A DNA stretch of 64,000 nt from Fibrobacter succinogenes (GTDB taxonomy: Bacteria; Fibrobacterota; Fibrobacteria; Fibrobacterales; Fibrobacteraceae), in NCBI GenBank assembly GCA_902771595.1, contig CACXXH010000033.1:1-64000 (forward strand), read 5' to 3'. The notes beneath the pieces are model-generated. The model was not told the DNA's origin and searched no databases. It saw only the letters and a list, made by a program, of their open reading frames with translations. A program made the position numbers and the translations under genes. This document shows, piece after piece, positions 34,173 through 42,460 of this stretch. Every line of letters starts with the position of its first letter. Position 1 is the first letter of the stretch.

Positions 34173-34204
34173 AAAAAAAAAGCCCCGAGAGCACGTCTCG
34201 AGGC
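34173..34204 (-). terminator. Terminator of the CBM11-like array gene
   Basis: On the minus strand, GCCTCGAGA/TCTCGGGGC with loop CGTGC is followed by T9, 25 nt beyond the stop at 34229. Confidence 0.9.
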
Positions 34205-34228
34205 CTATATGTGAACGAAATCACCCGA

Positions 34229-35146
34229 TTATTTCAACACAATCTTCTTTGCAAGCCCGACACCCGAACCGGCAACGCGGACCATGTAGACTCCGGCCTT
34301 GAGGCTAGAGAGATCCACGGCGGAGGCTGCCTCAACGGACTTCACGACATGTCCCTTAAGGTCCCTCACTTCGACCTTGCCGGCAGAGATGCCAGCGAGC
34401 GAGAGCGTGCGGCCAGAAAGGGTCATCTCCAAATTCGCCTTCGGGCTAGCCACGGGTTGCACAGAAGCAACATCGTATTGTACAGACGCATCGATTTCTT
34501 GTTCAGGCTTATAGATAGCAATGTTAGCGCTACTCTTAATCGACCTGATCTTGGTTATACGGAAATCACCAACTGTGCCCGCACGGCCTTCGAACTTGAT
34601 CTTGATTGCCGCAATGTGCTTAAGAGCGGAAGTCTTATCAACCGAGAGGCCCCAACCAGTAGAACGCTTGAACTTCGACCAGGGAAGCACCAACTGACGG
34701 GTATGATGGCGGGACGACTTGGGAGCAGAAGCCACGTAAGTACCGTAGTAGGAGTCCTTCTTGTTGCCATCGGTTACGAGTTCCACAGAGAAATCGATAG
34801 TGGATTCATATTCGATCACGATGCCACCCCAAGCAGATACATCCGTACCTTCCTGTTTGTCGCTCCAAACGTTGAAGCCGAGGCTTGCATGCGGTTTACG
34901 GGCACCACGTTTCAACTGCACACGGCCCTTGATGCCATGATAAGCCTCGACGAGCGGTCCGAAGAAGTTGCCGTACACGTTTTCATGGACATTAGTCGGC
35001 CATACAAACTTGGAATGACCATGTTCATCCTCGTCGGTTTCTTCGTACCAGTAACCGTAAGTCAGCGTGTTCGAGCCCGTATTGACTCTGCCTTCAACAT
35101 CGTTCGCGCCATCCCAGTAAAGCGATTTGGAAACGAATTCCTTCAC
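34229..35146 (-). CDS. Fifth CBM11-like module plus C-terminal sorting-type tail, out of frame with the main array
   Basis: A 305-residue reading frame (GTG start overlapping the preceding stop as GTGA) encodes one CBM11-like beta-sandwich (SLYWDGANDVEGRV ... LPWSKFKRSTGWG ... VGDFRITKIRSI) and then a tail (SGRTLSLAGISAGKVEVRDL, DLSSLKAGVYMVRVAG, ending KIVLK) of the type found at the end of the other surface proteins here. A 7-bp deletion at about 35194 separates it from repeats 1-4. It has no signal peptide of its own, so if translated alone it would stay in the cytoplasm. It belongs to the gene at 35143-37824. Confidence 0.8.
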   Translation of the reverse strand: MKEFVSKSLYWDGANDVEGRVNTGSNTLTYGYWYEETDEDEHGHSKFVWPTNVHENVYGNFFGPLVEAYHGIKGRVQLKRGARKPHASLGFNVWSDKQEGTDVSAWGGIVIEYESTIDFSVELVTDGNKKDSYYGTYVASAPKSSRHHTRQLVLPWSKFKRSTGWGLSVDKTSALKHIAAIKIKFEGRAGTVGDFRITKIRSIKSSANIAIYKPEQEIDASVQYDVASVQPVASPKANLEMTLSGRTLSLAGISAGKVEVRDLKGHVVKSVEAASAVDLSSLKAGVYMVRVAGSGVGLAKKIVLK

Positions 35147-37824
35147 CGGTGTGGGCGGGACAACAGTGCCAGAACCACTCTTAATCGACCTGAGATGCGG
35201 AAACTGCCAGAAGTGCCAGCGGTGCCTTCAAATTTGAACCTGATCGTAGCGGTATTGCCAAGGACACTGTTTATATCAGCAATCTTGCCCCAGCCACCCT
35301 GCTTGAACTTAGACCAGGGAAGCACAATTTCGCTAACGGTAGGAGACTTGGGAAGATAAGCCTTGAATTCGTCATATTCGGTCATATCCCTTGGGTTTTC
35401 GACACCAAGTTCAACTTGGAATCCTATGGTGGATTCATACTTAATCACGATGCCTTCCCAAGACGAGATATCCACGCCTTCCTGTTTTTCGCTCCAGATA
35501 TTGAAGCCGACACCAGTATACGGATAATCATAGCCATCACCGAGCGTCACATTGCCCTTGATACCGCCATACGCCTCGACGAGCGGGCCGAAGAAATTGC
35601 CCCAGACATTCTCTTCGACATCGGCAGGCCAACTAATCTTGGACGTACCACCATCATTCGCATCATTGTATTCGAACCAGTAACCGGCAGTCAATTCATC
35701 AGAACCGGTTTCCACGCGGCCTTCGGTATCGACAGCACCATCCCAGTAAAGCGAGTTAGAAACGAATTTGTTCACCGGTGTGGGCGGGATAATTGTGCTG
35801 GAGCCCTTCTTAATCGACCTGATGCTGATGATGCGGAAGTCACCAGAAGTGCCAGCGGTGCCTTCAAATTTGAACCTGATTGTTGCAGTCTTGGCAAGAA
35901 CTTCGTCAGACCTGCCCCAGCCACCCTGCTTGAACTTCGACCAGGGAAGCACAATTTCACTAACGATCGGAGACTTGGGAAGCCTAGCCTGGAAATTGTC
36001 ATATTCGGTCACCAACTTTTCGTCTTCAACACCAAGTTCAACAGCGAATCCTACGGTGGATTCATATTTAACCACGATGCCGCCCCAAGACGAGATGTCG
36101 GCGCCTTCCTGGTTTTCGCTCAAGACGTTGAAACCAAGACCGGCATACGGGTATTCATAACCATCGCCAAGCGTCACATGGCCCTTGACGCCCAGATATG
36201 CCTCGACAAGCGGCCCAAAGAAATTGCCGTAGGTATTCTCTTCGATATCTTCCGGGTACGTAATTTTGGACGTACCGCCATCGTTTTCGTCGTTGAAATC
36301 GTACCAGTAACCGGCAGTCAAATTTTCAAATCCCGTATAGACCCTGCCTTCGGTATCGACAGTGCCATCCCAATAGAGCGTATCGGAAACATTATTCGCC
36401 ACATGGGTACCAGGATTGTCAGTCGTATCGGGATTAGGCGGGACAATCGTTCCTCCCCCAATCGACCTGATACCGATGATACGGAAATCTCCTCTCGTGC
36501 CAGCGGTGCCTTCAAATTGCAACCGGATAGAAGCGACTCGTGCAAGGGCGACATTCTTATCAACCATGTTGCCCCAACCACCCTGTTTGAACTTCGACCA
36601 GGGAATCACAAGTTCATTAACGCCACTAGACTTGGGAACTTCCGCTTTGTAATTATCGTAGATGAAATCCCTTTCATTGTCGGTTACGAGTTGTACCGCA
36701 AATTTGCGGGTGGACTCATATTTAATCACAATGCCGCCCCAAGACGAGACATTCACGCCTTCCTGGTTTTCGCTCCAGATGTTGAAGCCAAGACCGACAT
36801 ACGGATATTCATAGCCTTCGCCGAAAACGACGGAACCCTTGACGCCGCGATAAGCCTCAACAAGCGGGCCGAAGAAGTTGCCGTAGGTATTCATTTCGAC
36901 ATCGACAGGCCAAACTATCTTGGACGTGCCGCCATCGTCCTCGTCGGTGTACGAGAACCAGTAACCGGCAGTCAAATTGTCAGATCCCGTATAGACCCTG
37001 CCTTCGGTATCGACAGTGCCATCCCAATAGAGCGTATCGGAGACTCGAGTCGACACATAAACACTCGTATCGGGCGGAACAACAGTCGTATCGGGCGGAA
37101 CAACAGTCGTGTCGGGCACAATGACTGTTGTATCGGGCCTCGGGGTAATCACCGTATCGGCATTCCCCGCGATAGACCTGATGCTGGTTATACGGACGTC
37201 GCCGCTCGTGCCTGCGGTCCCTTCAAACACCAGCCTGACAGCGGCGGTGTGCGCAAGAACGTAATTCAAGCTCGCAGTCTTGCCCCAGCCACCCTGTTTG
37301 AACTTAGACCAATCAAGCCTATATTCAGTACCAGAAGGTGCCTTGGGAATTCGCGCCTTGAAATTGTCATATTCGGTCACGACTTTCTCATTTTCGACCT
37401 GGAGTTCGGCATTGAAACCAAGGGTGGATTCATATCCAATCACGATTCCGCCCCAAGACGAAATATCCGCGCCATCCTGTTCTTCGTTCCAAACGTTGAA
37501 ACCGAAGCCTGCATACGGATAATCATAACCATCGCCAAGCGTCACATGGGCCTTGATGCCGCCATACCCCTCGACAAGCGGGCCGTAGAAATTGCCGTAG
37601 CCATTCTCTTCGACATTTGACGGGTACGTAAATTTAGACGTGCCGCCGTCATTCTTATCGTCGTACTCATACCAATAACCGGCAAAAGGATAGGGTGAAC
37701 CCGTCTCAACCTTACCCTGAGTATCGGTTGCACCATTCCAATAGAGTGTATTGGAAACATTGTCTGCAGCAAAAGCAGACGCAGCTGCACAGGCAAATAT
37801 GCCAAGTACACTTCGTTTGTTCAT
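35143..37824 (-). CDS. Multi-module CBM11-like surface protein, four repeats, truncated by frameshift
   Basis: The signal peptide ends AFAAD. Four copies of a module of about 195 residues follow, each with LYWDG/LYWNG, a GYWYEY-type segment, DGGTSK, GNFFGPLVEAYGGIKG, DYPYAG-GFNVW, SSWGGIVIKYEST, WSKFKQGGWG and GTAGTSGDFRI. Repeats 1 and 2 are joined by a PDTTVVPPDTTVV-type linker (about 225-255). In repeat 4 the frame changes after GTAGTSGSFRI, adding a foreign tail to a stop at 35143. The next module continues in a second frame to 34229. The module resembles CBM11/CIA30-type beta-sandwiches that bind beta-glucans. No catalytic domain is present: this looks like an adhesin. Confidence 0.85.
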   Translation of the reverse strand: MNKRSVLGIFACAAASAFAADNVSNTLYWNGATDTQGKVETGSPYPFAGYWYEYDDKNDGGTSKFTYPSNVEENGYGNFYGPLVEGYGGIKAHVTLGDGYDYPYAGFGFNVWNEEQDGADISSWGGIVIGYESTLGFNAELQVENEKVVTEYDNFKARIPKAPSGTEYRLDWSKFKQGGWGKTASLNYVLAHTAAVRLVFEGTAGTSGDVRITSIRSIAGNADTVITPRPDTTVIVPDTTVVPPDTTVVPPDTSVYVSTRVSDTLYWDGTVDTEGRVYTGSDNLTAGYWFSYTDEDDGGTSKIVWPVDVEMNTYGNFFGPLVEAYRGVKGSVVFGEGYEYPYVGLGFNIWSENQEGVNVSSWGGIVIKYESTRKFAVQLVTDNERDFIYDNYKAEVPKSSGVNELVIPWSKFKQGGWGNMVDKNVALARVASIRLQFEGTAGTRGDFRIIGIRSIGGGTIVPPNPDTTDNPGTHVANNVSDTLYWDGTVDTEGRVYTGFENLTAGYWYDFNDENDGGTSKITYPEDIEENTYGNFFGPLVEAYLGVKGHVTLGDGYEYPYAGLGFNVLSENQEGADISSWGGIVVKYESTVGFAVELGVEDEKLVTEYDNFQARLPKSPIVSEIVLPWSKFKQGGWGRSDEVLAKTATIRFKFEGTAGTSGDFRIISIRSIKKGSSTIIPPTPVNKFVSNSLYWDGAVDTEGRVETGSDELTAGYWFEYNDANDGGTSKISWPADVEENVWGNFFGPLVEAYGGIKGNVTLGDGYDYPYTGVGFNIWSEKQEGVDISSWEGIVIKYESTIGFQVELGVENPRDMTEYDEFKAYLPKSPTVSEIVLPWSKFKQGGWGKIADINSVLGNTATIRFKFEGTAGTSGSFRISGRLRVVLALLSRPHR

Positions 37825-37907
37825 AATGAACCTCCCCTTAAAAAAAAAGATTTCCCTAGCAAGAATATATAATCATTTATTACGAAAAGAAATTTTATTT
37901 TACATAC

Positions 37908-37938
37908 AAAAAGCATCCCGGTCCAAAAACCGGGATGC
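37908..37938 (-). terminator. Terminator of the 37960 CBM11-like gene
   Basis: GCATCCCGGT/ACCGGGATGC perfect 10-bp stem with loop TTTTGG on the minus strand and a T5 tail. Confidence 0.9.
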
Positions 37939-37959
37939 AGAATTTCAACAAACAGCAGA

Positions 37960-38892
37960 TTACTTGAGGTGTATCTTTCGTGCGAAGTTCACGCTCTTGC
38001 CAGCAATACGGACCATGTAGACGCCTGCGTCGAGGCTGGAGAGATCCATGGTGGAGCTGACGGTGGCAGACTTCACGACGTGCCCCTGAAGGTCAATCAC
38101 TTCGGCCTTGGCAGAAGAGATGCCCTGGAAGGAGAGGACGCGGCCAGAGAGCAGAACCTTGACGGAAGATGCGGCAGCGGCCTTGACCGAAGAGTCGTAA
38201 GAAAAGTCACAACATGGCGGACAACCAGTGCACTGGCCCAAAGAACCGATCTGGCAGATGCGGAAGTCACCGGAAGTACCGGCAGTGCCTTCGAACTTCA
38301 GCTTGATAGCGGCAGTAGCCTTGAGGACGACATTCTGGTCAACAACGGTACCCCACTTGCCCTGCTTGAACTTGTTCCAAGCGTAGTCAGCAATGGTAGA
38401 AGTAACAGCCTTGCCGACAGTAGCCTTGTAGTTATCGTAGCCAGTCACTTCCTTTTCGTTTTCGACACCGAGTTCGATACCGAAACCGATAGTGGATTCG
38501 TAAGCCAAGCAGATGCCTTCCCAAGCAGTAATGTCAGCACCTTCCTGCTGGTCGCTCAAAACGTTGAAGCCGATACCGGCATACGGATAATCGTAGCCAT
38601 CACCGAGAGTGATGGAACCCTTGATACCCATGTAAGCTTCGGTAAGCGGGCCAAAGAAGTTGTTGTAAGCGTTGGCTTCGACATCGGCGGGCCAAGTGAA
38701 GTAGGACGTACCTTCATAGTCTTTGTCATTATATTCGTACCAATAGCCCGCAGTTGAATCGGGCGATCCCGTCTCAACCTTACCCTGAGTATCGGTTGCA
38801 CCATCCCACAGGAAGGTTTTTTTTACCGTCTCTTGAGCAAAGACGCTTATGGCAGCCAAAGCGAGAGCGGCAACTACAACTCTTTTATTCAT
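37960..38892 (-). CDS. Single-module CBM11-like secreted protein with sorting-type tail (310 aa)
   Basis: The signal peptide ends SVFAQ. One CBM11-like module (TFLWDGATDTQGKV ... GWPADVEANAYNNFFGPLTEAY-type segment ... ITAWEGICLAYESTIGFG ... NKFKQGKWGTV) is followed by a Cys-rich spacer (CTGCPPCC), and the C-terminal tail LSGRVLSFQGISSAKAEVID, DAGVYMVRIAGKS, ending KIHLK. Start ATG 38892 has GGGGAG 9 nt upstream; the longer frame has no ribosome site. It is nearly a duplicate of the gene at 39052 and also shares DNA with repeat 1 of the array at 35143. Confidence 0.85.
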   Translation of the reverse strand: MNKRVVVAALALAAISVFAQETVKKTFLWDGATDTQGKVETGSPDSTAGYWYEYNDKDYEGTSYFTWPADVEANAYNNFFGPLTEAYMGIKGSITLGDGYDYPYAGIGFNVLSDQQEGADITAWEGICLAYESTIGFGIELGVENEKEVTGYDNYKATVGKAVTSTIADYAWNKFKQGKWGTVVDQNVVLKATAAIKLKFEGTAGTSGDFRICQIGSLGQCTGCPPCCDFSYDSSVKAAAASSVKVLLSGRVLSFQGISSAKAEVIDLQGHVVKSATVSSTMDLSSLDAGVYMVRIAGKSVNFARKIHLK

Positions 38893-38994
38893 AATCGAAT
38901 TCTCCCCAAAAAAAAAGAACCATTCATCGTGAATATACACTCCCCACTTTGCAAAAGCAATACCCTATGCAAAATCCTTTGTTCTTTACAACAT

Positions 38995-39028
38995 AAAAAA
39001 AGCACCCTGGCCCGAAGGTCAGGGTGCC
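38995..39028 (-). terminator. Terminator of the 39052 CBM11-like gene
   Basis: GCACCCTG-ACC/GG-CCAGGGTGC stem with loop TTCG on the minus strand, followed by T6. Confidence 0.88.
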
Positions 39029-39051
39029 GAATTTCTACAATCAGCAGATTA

Positions 39052-39966
39052 TTACTTGAGAATGATCTTCTGAGCGAAGTTCACGCTCTTGCCAGCGATG
39101 CGAACCATGTAGATGCCAGCGTCGAGGCTGGAGAGATCCATGGTGGAGCTGACGGTGGCAGACTTCACGACCTGGCCCTGGAGGTTGATCACTTCGGCCT
39201 TGGCAGAAGAGATGCCCTGGATGTAGAGGACGCGGTCAGAGAGCTGAGCCTTGACGGAAGTAGCGGCAACGGCCTTGATAGCATCGGTCTTGCAGCCAGT
39301 GCACATGCCCAAAGAACCGATCTGGCAGATGCGGAAGTCACCGGAAGTACCGGCAGAGCCTTCGAACTTCAGCTTGATAGCGGCAGTAGCCTTGAGGACG
39401 ACATCCTGGTCAACAACGGTACCCCACTTGCCCTGCTTGAACTTGCTCCAAGCGAAGTCAGCAGTGGTAGCAGTAGCAGCCTTGCCAACAGTAGCCTTGT
39501 AGTTATCGTAGGCGGTCACTTCCTTTTCGTTTTGAACACCGAGTTCGATACCGAAACCGATAGTGGATTCGTAAGCCAAGCAGATGCCTTCCCAAGCAGT
39601 AATGTCAGCACCTTCCTGCTTGTCGCTCAAAACGTTGAAGCCGAGACCGGAATACGGATATTCGTAGCCATCGCCGAGAGTGATGGAACCCTTGATACCC
39701 TTGTAAGCTTCGGTAAGCGGGCCAAAGAAGTTGTTGTAAGCGTTGGCTTCGACATCGGCGGGCCAAGTGAACTTGGACGTACCGTCATCGTTTTCGTCGG
39801 TGTATTCGTACCAGTAACCAGCAGTGGCAACGGAGTCAGAACCAGTGTCTACACGACCTTCGGTATCGGTGCCACCGTCCCAAAGGAAGGTAGGAGTAAC
39901 CTTGAGGTCGGCAAAAGCCAGAGCGGCAGAGCCAGCAATAGCAGCGAGTGTAATGATCTTCTTCAT
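39052..39966 (-). CDS. Single-module CBM11-like secreted protein with sorting-type tail (304 aa)
   Basis: Signal peptide, then one CBM11-like module (PTFLWDGGTDTEGRV, GIKGSITLGDGYEYPYSGLG, SKFKQGKWGTVVDQDVVL, GTSGDFRICQIGSL), a short Cys spacer and a tail (LSDRVLYIQGISSAKAEVIN, DAGIYMVRIAGKS, ending KIILK). A GAGAGAGA box precedes the ATG. It has no enzyme domain, so binding is the likely role. It is divergent from the GH8 gene at 40288, and the 321-nt gap between them should hold both promoters. Confidence 0.85.
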   Translation of the reverse strand: MKKIITLAAIAGSAALAFADLKVTPTFLWDGGTDTEGRVDTGSDSVATAGYWYEYTDENDDGTSKFTWPADVEANAYNNFFGPLTEAYKGIKGSITLGDGYEYPYSGLGFNVLSDKQEGADITAWEGICLAYESTIGFGIELGVQNEKEVTAYDNYKATVGKAATATTADFAWSKFKQGKWGTVVDQDVVLKATAAIKLKFEGSAGTSGDFRICQIGSLGMCTGCKTDAIKAVAATSVKAQLSDRVLYIQGISSAKAEVINLQGQVVKSATVSSTMDLSSLDAGIYMVRIAGKSVNFAQKIILK

Positions 39967-40287
39967 AGTATCTCTCTCTTTTTAATTGTGAAAGCCCCCC
40001 AAGGAGGGCCATGGTTTACCGCAAATATATCTTTTTTTTCGGGATTAGCAATAACAAAAAATAAAAAAAACACTTTTTTCGAAAAACAGTTCAATTCGTC
40101 ACACTTTTGAGCGTAACACCCTTTTGCTCAAGAAAAAAGGAACAATCTACCCCGAACCGCCACCGCCGGTCTGCTTTTCATGAGACCTTCGTCACTGTAA
40201 AATTTTCTTTACCTGTAAAATTTAACAAGTATGCATATCTTTTAATATGGGTGGGTGTGTGTCAACTTGTTCAAGGACCATAACCTT
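39967..40287. promoter_or_regulatory. Divergent intergenic region between a CBM11-like gene and GH8
   Basis: No reading frame is supported here. The sequence is A/T-rich and includes a perfect hairpin arm pair of the type CCCCCCAAGGAGGG just upstream of 39966, a direct repeat CTGTAAAATTT (about 40194-40224) and a GGGTGGGTGTGTGT stretch at 40249-40262 close to the GH8 start. A G-rich GGATGGGTGTACAT occurs in the corresponding position before the GH5 gene at 42461. Specific promoters are not assigned. Confidence 0.4.
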
Positions 40288-42390
40288 ATGAAATTACGTC
40301 ACTTAGCAGCAATCGCCGGCATAGCCGTTTTGGCAGGCGTAGCAAACGCTGCGCCCGCCTTCCCGTTTCCCCAAAACCAGGCCTATCCGCAGGGCAACAC
40401 GGTCAAATTCGCGACCCCGAGCGCCATCAAGGCCCATTTCGACACGTGGAAAAATTGCTGGTACAAGGATATGGGCGACGGAACCGCCCGCATCATCAGC
40501 CCCAACGACAGCACCGAAATGTCCGTATCTGAAGGCATCGCCTACGGCATGCTCATCATGGTGTACATGTCTGGTTCGCAGGGCGATTACCAGAGCGAAT
40601 TCAACAAACTTTGGGCCTTCTGGAAAAAGTACGCCATGGGCGGCGGCGCCTCCGGCATGAAATGGCATGTAAACACCAACACCGGCCATGCCGACGACGG
40701 CAGCGCCACCGACGCGGAATTCGACGCCGCGGTAGCCCTCGTGATGGCATCCAAGCAATGGGGCGATGCGAGCTACCTTTCCGACGCCAAGAGCCTTATC
40801 AGCTGGATCAAGAGCAACGACATGACCAGCGACGGGAGCGTGAAGCCCGGAAGCAACTGGAACAACTACTTCAACCCGAGCTACGCGGCCGTAGGCGCAT
40901 TCCACCTGTTCAAGGAAGTCACGAACGACACATTCTGGGATACCGCTATCAAAAAGACCCTGAGCGACGTGAGCCAGTGTCAAGATTCCAAGACGGGTCT
41001 CGTTCCCGACTGGTGCGACTGGAACACCCACAAACCCGTGCAGGGCAACGCCGCCATCACTAACGGCATCGGTTTCTTCGACGACGCATGCCGCACGCCC
41101 TGGCGCATGGCCTGGGCTTACTACTGGTACGGCGATACCGGCGCAAAGGCCGTCAACGACAAGATTGCCCCCTGGCTCAAGGAAGCCTCTTACGAGCACG
41201 CCACCTACATCCAGTCCGGCTACAAGGTCGACGGTACAGGCACTCGCGATTTCGTTTCGTCTTCGTTCTCCGGCGGGCTTGGCCTCGCGATGGCTTCGGC
41301 GACCAATCCGGGCCATTACATGGAAACTGTCTACGAGACCCTCATCAATACCGAGGGCCGCACCAAACCCGATTCCCCGAAGGGCGAAAAATACTACCCC
41401 GCGACCCTCAACATACTCTACCTTTTGCTCATGACAGGCAACATGCCCAACTTCTACAACATGACCGGTTATACGGCCTTCACGCCCAGCGAGAGCAACA
41501 GGAGGCAAGTAACGGCCCCGGCAGGCACGCTTTTACCCAACGACCCGTCCACCTTCGCCGCCGGCTTCTGGAAATGGGGCGCCTACAGCGACAAGTACGG
41601 CGTCACCAAGATGCAACCGGATTCAGGACAATCGGCCATATACCAGACGGCAACAGGAACCAGGATTGCAGCCTCCATGTATATCGCCCCTGAGCCCACC
41701 TACGACGCGACCGCCGACCTCAAGTACCCCTTCGCGGGAGTCGCCGTATCGTTCAAGCCCGACGAAAGCAACATCGACATTTCCGATGCGGCAACCATAA
41801 AAGTCCGCATCCACACGCAAGGCGTTATCCGCATGGCCCTCCTCAACCAGGCCACCCTCGATTACGACAACGAAGGCGGAGAACCGGGTTACCTGTTCCA
41901 CCCCTCCGATGATTTCCAAGACGTAACCGTGAGCCTCGCCGCCGACCAATACGGAGACTTCACCGAACTCGTCACCCCCAGCTGGGCCTATGCCTGCAGC
42001 AGGGAAGAGGTCCTCAAGGCGGTGCGCGGCATCAAGTTCGAAGCCAAGATGAGCAAGGGTGGCTACGGTTCGTTCGAAATCACGAGCCTTCAAATCCTCA
42101 ATTCCGCTGGAACTACGGTCGCGGCCCTCCAGGGGCTCACCTCCGTTCCCGAAGCAAAAAGGATTTCGGCACACATGGATTTGCGCCAGGTCGGCAACAT
42201 GATTGAATTCCAGGGATTCGGCCCCGGAGCCACGGTTTCCGTCTACAACATGAGCGGAAAAGTCGTACGTAAAATTAATCTTACGAAGTCAGGAAGCCTC
42301 CCCGTTGACCAGCTGGTTCCCGGTGCTGGGATTTATGCGATGAAGGTCACGGAAGGCAGCAAAACACAATTACTACGGATACGGAAGTAA
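40288..42390 (+). CDS. GH8 endoglucanase with CBM-like domain and sorting-type tail (700 aa)
   Basis: Signal peptide (cleavage near ANAAP). The GH8 catalytic domain (about 25-385) has general-acid Glu82 in MSVSEGIAYGML, an acidic segment SATDAEFDAAVAL, and GLVPDWCDW. A beta-sandwich of about 400-620 (FAAGFWKWGAYSD, LKYPFAGVAVSFKP, ISDAATIKVRIHTQGVIRMA, GSFEITSLQIL) resembles a CBM. The C-terminal 70 residues form a tail (GATVSVYNMSGKVVRKINL, GAGIYAMKVTEGSK, ending LRIRK). ATG 40288 has AAGGA about 10 nt upstream. It acts outside the cell on beta-1,4-glucan. GH5 follows 70 nt downstream, probably cotranscribed. Confidence 0.9.
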   Translation: MKLRHLAAIAGIAVLAGVANAAPAFPFPQNQAYPQGNTVKFATPSAIKAHFDTWKNCWYKDMGDGTARIISPNDSTEMSVSEGIAYGMLIMVYMSGSQGDYQSEFNKLWAFWKKYAMGGGASGMKWHVNTNTGHADDGSATDAEFDAAVALVMASKQWGDASYLSDAKSLISWIKSNDMTSDGSVKPGSNWNNYFNPSYAAVGAFHLFKEVTNDTFWDTAIKKTLSDVSQCQDSKTGLVPDWCDWNTHKPVQGNAAITNGIGFFDDACRTPWRMAWAYYWYGDTGAKAVNDKIAPWLKEASYEHATYIQSGYKVDGTGTRDFVSSSFSGGLGLAMASATNPGHYMETVYETLINTEGRTKPDSPKGEKYYPATLNILYLLLMTGNMPNFYNMTGYTAFTPSESNRRQVTAPAGTLLPNDPSTFAAGFWKWGAYSDKYGVTKMQPDSGQSAIYQTATGTRIAASMYIAPEPTYDATADLKYPFAGVAVSFKPDESNIDISDAATIKVRIHTQGVIRMALLNQATLDYDNEGGEPGYLFHPSDDFQDVTVSLAADQYGDFTELVTPSWAYACSREEVLKAVRGIKFEAKMSKGGYGSFEITSLQILNSAGTTVAALQGLTSVPEAKRISAHMDLRQVGNMIEFQGFGPGATVSVYNMSGKVVRKINLTKSGSLPVDQLVPGAGIYAMKVTEGSKTQLLRIRK

Positions 42391-42460
42391 ACAATGAAAT
42401 TATATTTTACACTCTGGATGGGTGTACATAATTTATCTTTGGCGTATAAAGGAGTCTTTT

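Noticed and set aside
32592-34214. 540-codon plus-strand frame opposite GH8
   Set aside because: The minus strand encodes a GH8 catalytic domain with the expected Glu and Asp motifs; the plus frame has no recognisable content.
35416-37620. Long open frame on the plus strand opposite the CBM11-like array
   Set aside because: It is the antisense shadow of a repetitive gene; it has no signal peptide or domain, and the minus strand carries clear repeated protein motifs.
34229-37824. Repeats at 34-38 kb as a possible CRISPR-like array
   Set aside because: The units are about 600 bp, in frame and protein-coding, with variable positions typical of diverged protein modules.
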